Of a stretch of DNA of 64,000 nt, positions 27,941 to 37,703 are shown piece after piece. The stretch lies in assembly GCA_900770285.1 (NCBI GenBank), contig CAAGJO010000019.1, forward strand, positions 127,111 through 191,110, written 5' to 3'. The notes under the pieces are model-generated. The model did no database searches. It worked only from the letters and a program-made list of their open reading frames with translations, and had not been told where the DNA came from. Both the position numbers and the translations under genes were made by a program. The stretch is from Oscillospiraceae bacterium (GTDB lineage Bacteria; Bacillota; Clostridia; Oscillospirales; Ruminococcaceae). The number at the start of each line of letters is the position of its first letter. Position 1 is the first letter of the stretch.

Positions 27941-30900
27941 TTACAGTTTAACTTGATCTTTTTCTGACATATTCATTTTCAAAAGCTTGGAAATTCCGTC
28001 CTCCTGCATTGTTACACCATAAAGAATATCCGCCTCTTCCATTGTTCCTCTTCTGTGAGTAATAGTTATGAACTGTGTGGTATCGGTGAATTTATGTAAA
28101 TATCTTGCGAATTTTGTTACGTTTACATCGTCTAGTGCCGCCTCGATCTCATCCAGAATACAGAACGGCGACGGTCTTACTTTTAGTATGGCGAAATAAA
28201 TAACAACTGCTATAAAGGACTGCTCCCCTCCTGAAAGCAAAGAAAGATTCTTTATAACCTTTCCCGGAGGTTCAACCTTTATGTCAATTCCGCTTTCAAG
28301 CACATTTTCAGGATCAGTAAGAATAAGCTCTCCCTGTCCACCGCCGAAAAGCTCTTTGAATATCTGCTGAAAATTCCTGTTTATCTTATAAAAACTATCG
28401 GTGAAAACTGCTTTCATGTTTTCAGTCAGGTCATTAATAAGATCAGTCAGTTCCATTCTTGATTTCTGAACATCTCCAAGCTGTGAGGTCATAAATTCAT
28501 ATCTTTCGGAAACTTCGGCATATTCTTCAATAGCACCAAGATTAACATTACCCAACGCCTTTATCTGTGAACGCAGTTCAGCAAGCTGTCGATTTGCTTC
28601 CCCTATATTTTCAAGCTCTGCTCCGCGGTTTTCTACATCACTTCTTGTTAACTGATACTCATCCCAAAGCTGTCCTGTGAGTTTTTCAAAATCATTTCCC
28701 ACAGAATTTTTCCGCTCAGAAAGACGGTTTATTTCACCCGAAAGCTTTTCTTTCTCATCAGTTTTTATCTTCTGCCTTGCTCTTAAAGCATTAGCTTGAT
28801 TGTCATATTCAATATGTCTTGCCTGAGATGCGGCAATCATCTTATTTATCTTTTCAATTTCTTCATCAGAATTATCCGCACGTTGTTTTATGCTCTCAAT
28901 TACTCTCTGCTTTTCAGAAATTGTGTTTTTATGCTCCAGAATTTTTTCCTCAAGTCTTCCGCAGTCATCGCTGCTGTTGCTGATCGAGCTTTGAATCTGC
29001 TCAACTGAAAGCCTGCATGCCTCTTTGTCCTTAGAAAGCTCCACTGCTTTAAGCTTTAGCTCAGAAAGTTCTTCAGTAAGCTTTTCACGCCTGCTGATAA
29101 GCTCATCACGTTTATTCTGTGACGCTTCAAGCTTTTGCTCTTTCTGACTGATATCATTCTGGATATCTGAAAGCAGATGAACAGCTTTTTCAAGCTCTTC
29201 ATTAGTCTGCTTAAGCTTTTGCTCCCTGTTTGCAAGGGTCAAATCAATATTATCAAGCTCTGATTCATACTGCCGTCTGATTTCACACGCCCGTTGAATT
29301 TCCATATCCAGCTTTAAAACCTGTTGATTAAGCTGAGCAAGCTTTTCTTTTATGCCCTCTGATTCTGCTTTTAGTTTTGCCGTTTCGTTTTTCAAAAGTT
29401 CTTGCTTTTCAGAAAGTACTGACTTTTGCTCATCAAGCTTAACACGTTTTTCCGCAAGAGTTTGCATTTCATTTTTTCGTGTGAGTATTCCAGTGGTTTT
29501 GGAAACGCTTCCTCCCGTAAATGAACCTCCTGCATTTATAACTTGTCCGTCAAGGGTTACAATCTTAAATTTATATCCGTATTTTTTTGCAATTACAGCC
29601 CCTAAGTCAATATTTTCTGCAATGCAGATCCTTCCCAAAAGCGACAATATAATTCCGCTGTATTTCTTGTCTGCATTTACAAGATCACAGGCAATGGCTA
29701 CAAAACCTTCTTCATCTTTTAAATTATAGTCGCTCTTTTTCCCTCTTACTGATGTGATAGGCAAAAAAGTTGCTCTTCCTGCTTTGGATTCTTTTAAAAG
29801 TCTTATTCCTCTCTTAGCGCAGTCCTCGTTTTCCACAACGACATTCTGCATTGCACCGCCCAAAGCAGTTTCAATAGCTACGGAATACTCCTTTGGAACA
29901 GAAATAAGCTGTGCCACAGAACCGCATATACCGCTCAGTCTGCCCTGCTTTGAGGCATTTATAATTTGCTTTACGCTGTACGCAAAGCCTTCCATACTGT
30001 TTTCCAGGTCGTTTAGCAAATTAAGCTTTTGTATGGTTTCCCGGAGTTTAATATCATTTTCTCTGAACTGATTATTTACATCGTCAAGCTTTTGAGACTT
30101 ACTTGCAAAAAGCTTTTCATACCCGCTTAGTTTGTTTTTGTTCTCTTCCAGCTTATCCTCAAATTCCGCCTTGGATTTTCGCTGCTTTTTCAGCTGAGAA
30201 GAAACAAAGCTTTCCTTTTCTTCAAGCTCTTTCTGCGTATCAACATCGTTTTTAATCTGTTCTTCTGTTTCTGAAATTGTATTCTTGGCAAGCTCTACAT
30301 TAAAGCTAAGCTCTGATTTTTTCAGATACAGCTTATTAAGCTCATCGCTTTCTCTTCCCATTGTTTCACTGAAATCATCTGAAACCGCACGAAGTTCCGA
30401 CAGCTCTTTTTCCTTTTCATCAGTATCTTCGTCAAGGTTTTCCATACGCTTATCAATTTCTTTTCCTTCATCAATTCGCTTTTCAAGCTCACTTTCAAGG
30501 AAATACTTTGAGCTGTTGGACTTTTCAATTTCATCACGTATCTGCGCAATAGTATCTTCCAGATGCTTTATATCATTTTCAAGCACTGCACAATCGGCTG
30601 ATGAGCGGGTCTTTCTAAGCTCGATTTCATGGATTTCCTGCTTTAAGCTATCCGATTTCTCAGACTCTTCTGCACTCTTTGCAAAAGATTCTTCCATTTC
30701 TTCATCAAGCTGCTCCAGTTCCTCCGAAATATCAGTATACTGCTGAGAAAGCGCTGAAAGTTTTTCCTCGTATCCTTTCAGTTCGTCTATATATTTATCC
30801 AGTCTGTAAGCCCAGACAGAAATTTCAAGCTCACTTTTACGGCTGTCCAGTTCTCTGAACATTTTAGCTTTTTCAGCTTGTTTTTTTAAAGGTCCGACAC

Positions 30901-31501
30901 GCCCCTCAAGCTCCGAAATAATATCATTAAGTCTTGAAATATTATCTTCAGCTGCTGCAAGCTTACGCTCAGCCTCTTCTTTTTTATATCTGAATTTTGA
31001 AATTCCTGCGGCCTCGTCAAAAATTTCACGTCTGTCTGAGGATTTACTGCTGATTATATCCGCAATTTTTCCTTGCCCGATAATTGAATAGCCATCCTTT
31101 CCCAGACCGGTATCCATAAACAGCTCTACAACATCTTTCAGTCTTACATTTTTACCGTTGATAATATATTCGCTGTCGCCGTTTCGGTACAGCTTTCGTG
31201 ATACCATAACCAAGTCGGCATCCTCAGGCAATGCTCTGTCAGCATTGTCAATAGTTACGGTAACCTGTGCAAAGCTTGCTCTGGGACGGCTTTTTGTACC
31301 ACTGAAAATAATATCCTCCATTTTTCCGCCGCGGAGAGTTTTCGAGGACTGCTCGCCCATTACCCAACGCATGGCATCGCCGATATTGGACTTTCCCGAA
31401 CCGTTTGGTCCTACAACTGCCGAAATACCCTTATTAAAATCAAGCCTTGTTTTATCAGGGAAAGACTTAAAGCCCTGCAATTCAAGTGATTTTAAATACA
31501 T
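27941..31501 (-). CDS. smc: Chromosome segregation protein SMC
   Basis: A 1186-residue SMC ATPase that compacts and segregates the chromosome with ScpA and ScpB. The N-terminal head has GPNGSGKSN (31-39). Two long coiled coils flank a hinge (about 500-660, with TALGGAMQNVVVE and GGSFTGGS). The C-terminal head has the LSGGEQS signature (near 1090) and Walker B CILDEIEAALDD (near 1118). Length is typical. The order rnc - radical SAM - smc - ftsY is common in Clostridia. Confidence 0.97.
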   Translation of the reverse strand: MYLKSLELQGFKSFPDKTRLDFNKGISAVVGPNGSGKSNIGDAMRWVMGEQSSKTLRGGKMEDIIFSGTKSRPRASFAQVTVTIDNADRALPEDADLVMVSRKLYRNGDSEYIINGKNVRLKDVVELFMDTGLGKDGYSIIGQGKIADIISSKSSDRREIFDEAAGISKFRYKKEEAERKLAAAEDNISRLNDIISELEGRVGPLKKQAEKAKMFRELDSRKSELEISVWAYRLDKYIDELKGYEEKLSALSQQYTDISEELEQLDEEMEESFAKSAEESEKSDSLKQEIHEIELRKTRSSADCAVLENDIKHLEDTIAQIRDEIEKSNSSKYFLESELEKRIDEGKEIDKRMENLDEDTDEKEKELSELRAVSDDFSETMGRESDELNKLYLKKSELSFNVELAKNTISETEEQIKNDVDTQKELEEKESFVSSQLKKQRKSKAEFEDKLEENKNKLSGYEKLFASKSQKLDDVNNQFRENDIKLRETIQKLNLLNDLENSMEGFAYSVKQIINASKQGRLSGICGSVAQLISVPKEYSVAIETALGGAMQNVVVENEDCAKRGIRLLKESKAGRATFLPITSVRGKKSDYNLKDEEGFVAIACDLVNADKKYSGIILSLLGRICIAENIDLGAVIAKKYGYKFKIVTLDGQVINAGGSFTGGSVSKTTGILTRKNEMQTLAEKRVKLDEQKSVLSEKQELLKNETAKLKAESEGIKEKLAQLNQQVLKLDMEIQRACEIRRQYESELDNIDLTLANREQKLKQTNEELEKAVHLLSDIQNDISQKEQKLEASQNKRDELISRREKLTEELSELKLKAVELSKDKEACRLSVEQIQSSISNSSDDCGRLEEKILEHKNTISEKQRVIESIKQRADNSDEEIEKINKMIAASQARHIEYDNQANALRARQKIKTDEKEKLSGEINRLSERKNSVGNDFEKLTGQLWDEYQLTRSDVENRGAELENIGEANRQLAELRSQIKALGNVNLGAIEEYAEVSERYEFMTSQLGDVQKSRMELTDLINDLTENMKAVFTDSFYKINRNFQQIFKELFGGGQGELILTDPENVLESGIDIKVEPPGKVIKNLSLLSGGEQSFIAVVIYFAILKVRPSPFCILDEIEAALDDVNVTKFARYLHKFTDTTQFITITHRRGTMEEADILYGVTMQEDGISKLLKMNMSEKDQVKL

Positions 31502-31504
31502 AAA

Positions 31505-32524
31505 TTAACCTCTGAGTTTACATTCATATTTTAAAAGACTGCTGTCCGGAACAAATTTCACCTGATACAAACCTTTAAAATATTCTGCATTACATCTTTT
31601 ATGTCCTACCGCCTTGCTTATGCTTGACGGATTTACAGCAATAACATATTTATGATTTGCCGTGTTCTCAATACTGCTTTTTCCCATGACTGATTTCACA
31701 ATCAATGCTTCTGTTTTTTGTCTGAAAAGCCTGCTTTCACAAAGTTCCTTAAATGCCGGATGATAAAAACCGCCCACCATATCGCTTTCCACATTTTCTG
31801 AAGCATGCAGTCCGCAGCGAATTACTTCAATGTCGTTTTTATCAAATTTATCAAGCATCGCAGCACAAAGATCAACCATTCTTTCAAAAGGCATTAACTT
31901 ATACATGCCTTTTTCATACAGTTTAGCAAGCTTAGTTCCTTTCAGAATAACCGTTGGATATATTCTTACAGTATTCGGAGCAATTCCCACAACCTTTTCC
32001 ATAGTTTTCATATCATCCTCATAGCTGCTTTGATACAATCCTGTCATTATCTGCAAGCCAAGTTCAAAACCGTAATCTTTTATAAGCTGTGATGCATTAT
32101 ACACATCTTCAGCGGTATGACCACGCTCGTTTGCTTGAAGGACATGATTGCACATGGACTGTGCTCCAAGTTCTATTGAAGTAACTCCATAGCTTTTTAA
32201 GATATCCAATATTGCAGCATCTATGCAGTCGGGTCTGGTGGAAATCCTTATTCCTCTGAACTTGCCCTCACCCACAAATTCATATGCCGACTTCAAAAGC
32301 TCAACCATATATTCCTGTGGAATTGCTGTAAAGCTTCCTCCAAAAAAAGCAATTTCCGTATTTTTATAGTCAGAAATTTCTTTCAGTGCCTGAGTACATA
32401 TTCTCTTCACATCTGCAGCATGAGGGATATCCTGTCTGCCTGTTATTGTATGCTGATTACAGAATGCACACATATGGGGACAGCCCACATGGGGTACAAA
32501 AATTGAAATATTGCAGTGTGCCAT
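31505..32524 (-). CDS. Radical SAM protein, Elp3-like without acetyltransferase domain
   Basis: A 339-residue radical SAM protein. The cluster-binding cysteines are in CPHMCAFCNQ (CxxxCxxC), with the AFFGGSFT and STRPDCID strands of the SAM barrel. It resembles the radical SAM half of Elp3, including IELGAQSM and RGHTAEDV, but stops before any GNAT acetyltransferase domain. Members of this family are found between rnc and smc in many Clostridia; substrate unknown. Its ATG overlaps the rnc stop by one base. Confidence 0.88.
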   Translation of the reverse strand: MAHCNISIFVPHVGCPHMCAFCNQHTITGRQDIPHAADVKRICTQALKEISDYKNTEIAFFGGSFTAIPQEYMVELLKSAYEFVGEGKFRGIRISTRPDCIDAAILDILKSYGVTSIELGAQSMCNHVLQANERGHTAEDVYNASQLIKDYGFELGLQIMTGLYQSSYEDDMKTMEKVVGIAPNTVRIYPTVILKGTKLAKLYEKGMYKLMPFERMVDLCAAMLDKFDKNDIEVIRCGLHASENVESDMVGGFYHPAFKELCESRLFRQKTEALIVKSVMGKSSIENTANHKYVIAVNPSSISKAVGHKRCNAEYFKGLYQVKFVPDSSLLKYECKLRG

Positions 32525-33225
32525 TAATCCGGTTTAACTCCCATACCTAAAAGTGCATGCTTTGCTGCTTCCTGCTCGGCATTTTTCTTTGAATGTCCGC
32601 CGCCTTCGCCTATAACCTTTTTATTAAGGCGAACTTCTACAACAAATTTTTTGTCATGGTCAGGTCCGGATTCTGATTTTACAATGTACTCTATTTTTTC
32701 ATCAGGATTCTTTTGAACAACTTCTTGCAGCATAGTTTTATAATCATGAAAACTGTTTGAACCTTTTGGTGAAACATCTTTGGGGATAAATGAAAGAATA
32801 TACTTTCTTGCTTCTTCAATTCCTCCGTCAAGATAAATCGCAGCAATTACCGCTTCAAAAGCGTCAGAAACTATTGACGGACGCTGTCTTCCTCCGGTAT
32901 TTTCCTCACCTTTGCCAAGAAAAATACAATTACCCAAGTCTATTTTCTTTGAAAACTCAAACAGCGCTTTTTCGCACACCAGTGACGCTCTTAACTTTGT
33001 AAGCTCGCCTTCGGGCAGATGTTTGAAATGTTCAAAAATATAATCTGAAACTACTATTGACAGCACGGAATCTCCCAAAAATTCAAGTCGCTCGTTGCTG
33101 TTTCTATGCTTTTTATTTTCATTTGCAAAAGAGGAATGAGAAAGTGCCTCATAAAGCAAATTCTGATTTTTAAAGTTATAGTGAATATTCTTTTGCAGCT
33201 GCTGCATTTTGATTTCTTCGTTCAT
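32524..33225 (-). CDS. rnc: Ribonuclease III
   Basis: A 233-residue double-strand-specific endoribonuclease for rRNA and mRNA processing. The signature NERLEFLGDSVL with catalytic Glu and Asp is at 44-55, the second acidic pair is in VSDAFEAVIAAIYLDGG, and the C-terminal double-stranded RNA-binding domain runs from about 160 (FHDYKTMLQE) to the end (KKNAEQEAAKHAL). The ATG at 33225 has a weak, distant ribosome site; ATG at 33207 is an alternative. The acpP gene often found between plsX and rnc is absent. Confidence 0.96.
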   Translation of the reverse strand: MNEEIKMQQLQKNIHYNFKNQNLLYEALSHSSFANENKKHRNSNERLEFLGDSVLSIVVSDYIFEHFKHLPEGELTKLRASLVCEKALFEFSKKIDLGNCIFLGKGEENTGGRQRPSIVSDAFEAVIAAIYLDGGIEEARKYILSFIPKDVSPKGSNSFHDYKTMLQEVVQKNPDEKIEYIVKSESGPDHDKKFVVEVRLNKKVIGEGGGHSKKNAEQEAAKHALLGMGVKPD

Positions 33226-33247
33226 TTTATATCTGTTGCTCTCTTTC

Positions 33248-34255
33248 TTATACCTTTGCGGAATCCTTCATACTTTCAAGAGATGATGTGATTTCGCTTA
33301 TAACATTTCTTTCAGTAAACAGCTTTGCCTGTCTTACTGCATTGTAAAAAGCTTTTGCGTCACTGCTGCCATGAGCTTTTATTACCGGTTTTGCAGTACC
33401 CAAAAGAGGTGCTCCGCCGTATTCGGAATAGTCCATTTTTTTCTTAAATTCCTTGATATTATTCAGCACAAAAAGAGCACCAAATTTTGATTTAAAGTCT
33501 TTCATAAGAATACCTTTCAGTTCTTTTGAGAAAAACTTGCCCATACCCTCATAAAGCTTAAGCATAAGATTTCCGCTGAATCCGTCGGTTACAACAACAT
33601 CACTGTCACCTAACGGAATTTGTCTTGCCTCAATATTTCCTGTAAAATTAAGAGGCGATTTTTCAAGCTGTTTATATGTTTCAAGTTCAAGATCCCTGCC
33701 CTTTGAAGGTTCTGCACCAATATTTGCAAGAGATACCTTTGGACTTTCAACATTCATAATCTTATTCATATAAATCGAGCCCATAATTCCGAACTGAACC
33801 AACATTTCAGGACGGCAGTCTGCATTTGCGCCGCTATCCAAAAGCATTACCGGTGAATCAGCAGTTGGCAGGATAGTAGCAAGAGCAGGTCTTTTTATGC
33901 CTTTAATTCTCTTAACAATAAATGTAGCGCCTACAACCAATGCACCTGTTGATCCTGCCGATACAAAAGCATCGCCCTCACCGTCAGCAAGCATCTGCAT
34001 TCCCACTGCCATTGAACAATCCTTTTTGCCCTTTATTACAGAAGTAGGTTCTTCACATATTTCAATAACTGTATCGGCATGCTTTACATGCAGTGTGGAA
34101 ATATCAATATTATTATCCTTTGCGCATTTCGAGATTTTTTCGGAATCTCCTACCAGGGTTATATCTACACCAAAATCTTTCTGTGCCATAACTGCACCTT
34201 TTATAACCTCCAAAGGTGCATTATCTCCGCCAAAAGCGTCCATTACTATATTCAT
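33248..34255 (-). CDS. plsX: Phosphate acyltransferase PlsX
   Basis: A 335-residue enzyme making acyl-phosphate from acyl-ACP for phospholipid synthesis. The N-terminus MNIVMDAFGGDNAP is classic, followed by GSTGALVVGA, LLDSGANADC, GNIEARQIP and TDGFSGNLMLK. The ATG at 34255 overlaps the trmFO stop as ATGA, with TGGAG 7 nt upstream; a longer in-frame start at 34282 would lie within trmFO and lacks support. Confidence 0.97.
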   Translation of the reverse strand: MNIVMDAFGGDNAPLEVIKGAVMAQKDFGVDITLVGDSEKISKCAKDNNIDISTLHVKHADTVIEICEEPTSVIKGKKDCSMAVGMQMLADGEGDAFVSAGSTGALVVGATFIVKRIKGIKRPALATILPTADSPVMLLDSGANADCRPEMLVQFGIMGSIYMNKIMNVESPKVSLANIGAEPSKGRDLELETYKQLEKSPLNFTGNIEARQIPLGDSDVVVTDGFSGNLMLKLYEGMGKFFSKELKGILMKDFKSKFGALFVLNNIKEFKKKMDYSEYGGAPLLGTAKPVIKAHGSSDAKAFYNAVRQAKLFTERNVISEITSSLESMKDSAKV

Positions 34256-35577
34256 ATTTTTACTCCATTCTCTTTTAAGCAAATATCCATATCATTCAAA
34301 CCTCTGTCAGCAATAATCTGATATTTTTGCTGTTTATCTTTTATTCTTTCAGGAAGTTCTGGTAAAATCCCCATATTGCACCCCATTGGCTGAAATTTTT
34401 CAACCCCGGGATTGCTTATATATTTCGACAATGCACCAAGCATTGTTGTATCAGGCAGAGTCAAAGGCTGAATATCATTTAAACTTCTGCCCATATTCAG
34501 TCCTGCCAGAATTCCGCTTGCCGCCGATTCTATATATCCCTCAACGCCTGTAATCTGTCCTGCAAAATACAGGCACGGATTATCTCTCATATTAAAATGC
34601 TCGGTAAGCAGCTTAGGGGAATTTATAAATGTATTTCTGTGCATTACGCCGTAACGCATAAAATCTGCATTTTCAAGTCCGGGAATCATTGAAAAAACTC
34701 GTTTTTGTTCACCAAATTTCAAGTTAGTCTGAAAGCCCACTATATTATACATTGTGCCCTGAGCATTTTCTGCTCTGAGCTGAACTGCCGCATAAGGACG
34801 TCTGCCTGTTCTCGGATCAGTAAGTCCCACAGGCTTCATAGGTCCGAAACGCATAGTATCTTCTCCACGTTTTGCAAGCACTTCAATAGGCATACACCCC
34901 TCGTAGACCTTAAAATTATCTTTACCGAAATGTTCCTTTTCAAAATCTTTTAAGGGTGCTGATTCCGCCGCAACCAATGCATTATAAAATGCAAGATATT
35001 CTTCTTTATTCATAGGGCAGTTAATATAATCCGCTTCCCCTTTGCCGTAGCGTGACGCAAAGAACACCTTATTCTTATCAAGGCTTTCATATGTTACAAT
35101 AGGTGCTGCGGCGTCATGAAAATAGAGATAATCACCGCAAAGTCTGCCGATACTTTCCGCAAGGGCGTCAGATGTGAGCGGACCGGTTGCAACAATTACA
35201 TTTCCCTGGGGAATCTCAGTTACTTCATCTTCAATAACGGTAATATGCTCCGAATGTCTGATCTTTTCTGTAACAGCATCGGAAAATTTCTCCCTGTCCA
35301 CTGCCAAAGCTCCGCCTGCGGAAACTTTGGTTTTTTCAGCACATTCCATTGTCAGCGAACCAAGTCTTCGCATTTCTTCTTTTAACATACCCGCTGCCGA
35401 ATTAATTCTTGCTGCCTTCAATGAATTTGAGCAGACAAGTTCTGCAAAGCCTTTATACTTATGAGCAGGTGTAAACTTTTTCGGTTTCATTTCATAAAGC
35501 TCAACATCTATACCCATTTGAGCCAACTTCCATGCAGCCTCACAGCCTGCCAGCCCTGCTCCTATGACCTTAACCAT
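34252..35577 (-). CDS. trmFO: Folate-dependent tRNA (uracil-54-C5) methyltransferase TrmFO
   Basis: A 441-residue flavoprotein that makes ribothymidine-54 in tRNA from methylene-tetrahydrofolate. The FAD-binding GAGLAGCEAAW (6-16), CSNSLKAARINSAAGMLKEEMR, and the C-terminal GQITGVEGYIESAASG with the catalytic-type pattern are seen. Its start overlaps the topA stop by 8 nt and its end overlaps plsX by 4 nt. The topA-trmFO order is the usual Firmicute arrangement. Confidence 0.97.
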   Translation of the reverse strand: MVKVIGAGLAGCEAAWKLAQMGIDVELYEMKPKKFTPAHKYKGFAELVCSNSLKAARINSAAGMLKEEMRRLGSLTMECAEKTKVSAGGALAVDREKFSDAVTEKIRHSEHITVIEDEVTEIPQGNVIVATGPLTSDALAESIGRLCGDYLYFHDAAAPIVTYESLDKNKVFFASRYGKGEADYINCPMNKEEYLAFYNALVAAESAPLKDFEKEHFGKDNFKVYEGCMPIEVLAKRGEDTMRFGPMKPVGLTDPRTGRRPYAAVQLRAENAQGTMYNIVGFQTNLKFGEQKRVFSMIPGLENADFMRYGVMHRNTFINSPKLLTEHFNMRDNPCLYFAGQITGVEGYIESAASGILAGLNMGRSLNDIQPLTLPDTTMLGALSKYISNPGVEKFQPMGCNMGILPELPERIKDKQQKYQIIADRGLNDMDICLKENGVKI

Positions 35578-37666
35578 TCAAATCCCTTTCATATCCGCAG
35601 TTTTCCTTATGACATACGAGCTTTCCATTCTTTCCGCCCTTTTGGAAAAGCGTTGAACTGCAGTTTGGACATTTTTCTTCTGTAGGAATATCCCATGTCA
35701 TAAACGCACAGGTGGGATTATCCTCACAGCCATAATATTGTCTGCCTTTTTTGGACTTCTTAAGCAATATTTTTTTGCCGCACAAAGGACAAATACCTAC
35801 AGTTTCGTGAACAAGACGTTTTGTATTTGTACAGTCCGGGAATCCTGAACATGCCAAAAACTTGCCGTATCTGCCGATCTTTATAACCATTGGCTTTCCG
35901 CAGATCTCGCAAACCTGATCGGTTTTTTCGTCAGGAACTTTTATGCGCTTGCCGTCCATTGCTTTTTCTGCCTTTGTAAGTTCATTATCAAACTCGGAAT
36001 AAAAATCAGTCAATGCATCTGTCCATGTCATTTCACCTTTTTCTATGCGGTCAAGATCATCTTCCATATGGGCAGTAAATTTAACATCTACTATTTTGTT
36101 GAACTGATCGCACATGAGTTTGTTTGTAACCTCTCCCAAAGGAGTAGGCTTAAGCTGTTTTTCCTCACGTTCTACATAATTCCTCGCAAGAATTGTACTT
36201 ATTGTCGGAACATATGTTGACGGACGTCCAATGCCTGTTTCTTCAAAAGCTTTTACCAGGGTAGCTTCAGTATATCTGGCCGGTGGCTGCGTAAAATGCT
36301 GATTTCCGTCCAGCGACTGAACTTTCAGCTTATCGCCTTTTGAAACCTCAGGCAAAATATTTTTCTTATCGCTGCTATCATTTTTTGATGAATCATATAC
36401 AGCTGTAAATCCGTCAAACTTAACCGTATAGCCTGTTGCTTTAAATTCGCAGCCATTAGCATCAATCGTAACAGAAACGGTATTTAACTTGCAATTCGCC
36501 ATTTGACTTGCAATAAAGCGTTCCCAAATAAGTTTATAAAGTCTTGACTGATCTCTTGTGACTCCGCTGTGATCAACGATTTCCGGAGTAAGCTCAGGGT
36601 GAGTCGGACGGATAGCTTCATGAGCGTCCTGAGCATTGGATTTTGTTGTATATTTATTTGGTTTATCAGGGAGGTAGTTTTCGCCGTAATTCTCTTTTAT
36701 GAAATCATATGCCGCTTTTTTAGCTTCATCTGAAATTCTCAGGCTGTCAGTTCTCATATATGTTATAAGACCTGTAGGTCCCATGCCCTTTATGTCAACA
36801 CCTTCATACAGTTCCTGAGCAGTCTGCATAGTTCTTTTGGCTTGGAACGAAAGTTTGCTTGAAGCTTCCTGCTGAAGTGTTGAAGTCGTAAACGGCGGTG
36901 CCGGCTTTTTGTTGCGCACGCCTTTTCTCACTCCTGAAACAGTAAATTCTGCATTCTCAAGGCAATTTAACACTGCATCAGTTTTCTCCTTACAGTTCAA
37001 GTCCTTCTGCTCGTCAATCTTATTACCGTCAATAGTGACAAGCTTTGCGGAAAATGGGATATTGCTCTTATCAGAAAGGAACTTTGCGTCTATTGACCAA
37101 TATTCTTTTGGCACGAAAGCCCGTATCTCATCTTCACGCTGACAAATCATTCGCACTGCAACCGACTGCACTCTTCCGGCTGAAAGACCTTTGCGGATTT
37201 TCTTCCACAAAAAAGGCGACAGCTTATATCCCACAATTCTGTCAAGAATTCGTCTTGCCTGCTGTGCATCCACCAAATTCATATCTATTGAGCGTGGATT
37301 TTTCATGCCTGCCTCAATACCGCTTTTTGTAATTTCGTTAAAAGTCACACGGTTTTTGTCATTCAGATCAAGTCCCAAAATCTGCGCTAAATGCCATGAA
37401 ATTGCCTCTCCTTCACGGTCAGGGTCTCCTGCAAGATAAACATGGTCGCAGTTTTTTGCTTTCTTTTTAATATCTTTTATCAGCGATTCCTTGCCTTTTA
37501 TATTGACATATTGAGGTTCAAAGTTATTTTCAATATCAACACCCAACTTTGACTTTGGCAAATCTCTCAGATGTCCCATTGAAGCAACGACCTCGTAATC
37601 TTTGCTTAAATATCTTTTTATAGTTTTCACCTTTGTAGGCGACTCAACGATTATTAAATCTGACAA
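35570..37666 (-). CDS. topA: DNA topoisomerase I
   Basis: A 698-residue type IA topoisomerase relaxing negative supercoils. The TOPRIM domain begins at LIIVESPTK and includes AGDPDREGEAISWH; the active-site tyrosine is in GLITYMRTDS (near 303). Three C-terminal zinc ribbons follow residue 570 (CEICGKP, CPLCGKK, CPNCSST), the last ending in CHKENCGYER. The start is TTG at 37666 with GGAG seven nt upstream. It lies 37 nt after dprA. Confidence 0.97.
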   Translation of the reverse strand: MSDLIIVESPTKVKTIKRYLSKDYEVVASMGHLRDLPKSKLGVDIENNFEPQYVNIKGKESLIKDIKKKAKNCDHVYLAGDPDREGEAISWHLAQILGLDLNDKNRVTFNEITKSGIEAGMKNPRSIDMNLVDAQQARRILDRIVGYKLSPFLWKKIRKGLSAGRVQSVAVRMICQREDEIRAFVPKEYWSIDAKFLSDKSNIPFSAKLVTIDGNKIDEQKDLNCKEKTDAVLNCLENAEFTVSGVRKGVRNKKPAPPFTTSTLQQEASSKLSFQAKRTMQTAQELYEGVDIKGMGPTGLITYMRTDSLRISDEAKKAAYDFIKENYGENYLPDKPNKYTTKSNAQDAHEAIRPTHPELTPEIVDHSGVTRDQSRLYKLIWERFIASQMANCKLNTVSVTIDANGCEFKATGYTVKFDGFTAVYDSSKNDSSDKKNILPEVSKGDKLKVQSLDGNQHFTQPPARYTEATLVKAFEETGIGRPSTYVPTISTILARNYVEREEKQLKPTPLGEVTNKLMCDQFNKIVDVKFTAHMEDDLDRIEKGEMTWTDALTDFYSEFDNELTKAEKAMDGKRIKVPDEKTDQVCEICGKPMVIKIGRYGKFLACSGFPDCTNTKRLVHETVGICPLCGKKILLKKSKKGRQYYGCEDNPTCAFMTWDIPTEEKCPNCSSTLFQKGGKNGKLVCHKENCGYERDLNG

Positions 37667-37703
37667 TTTTATTCTCCATTCAATTACTCAACATATCTTT
37701 TGT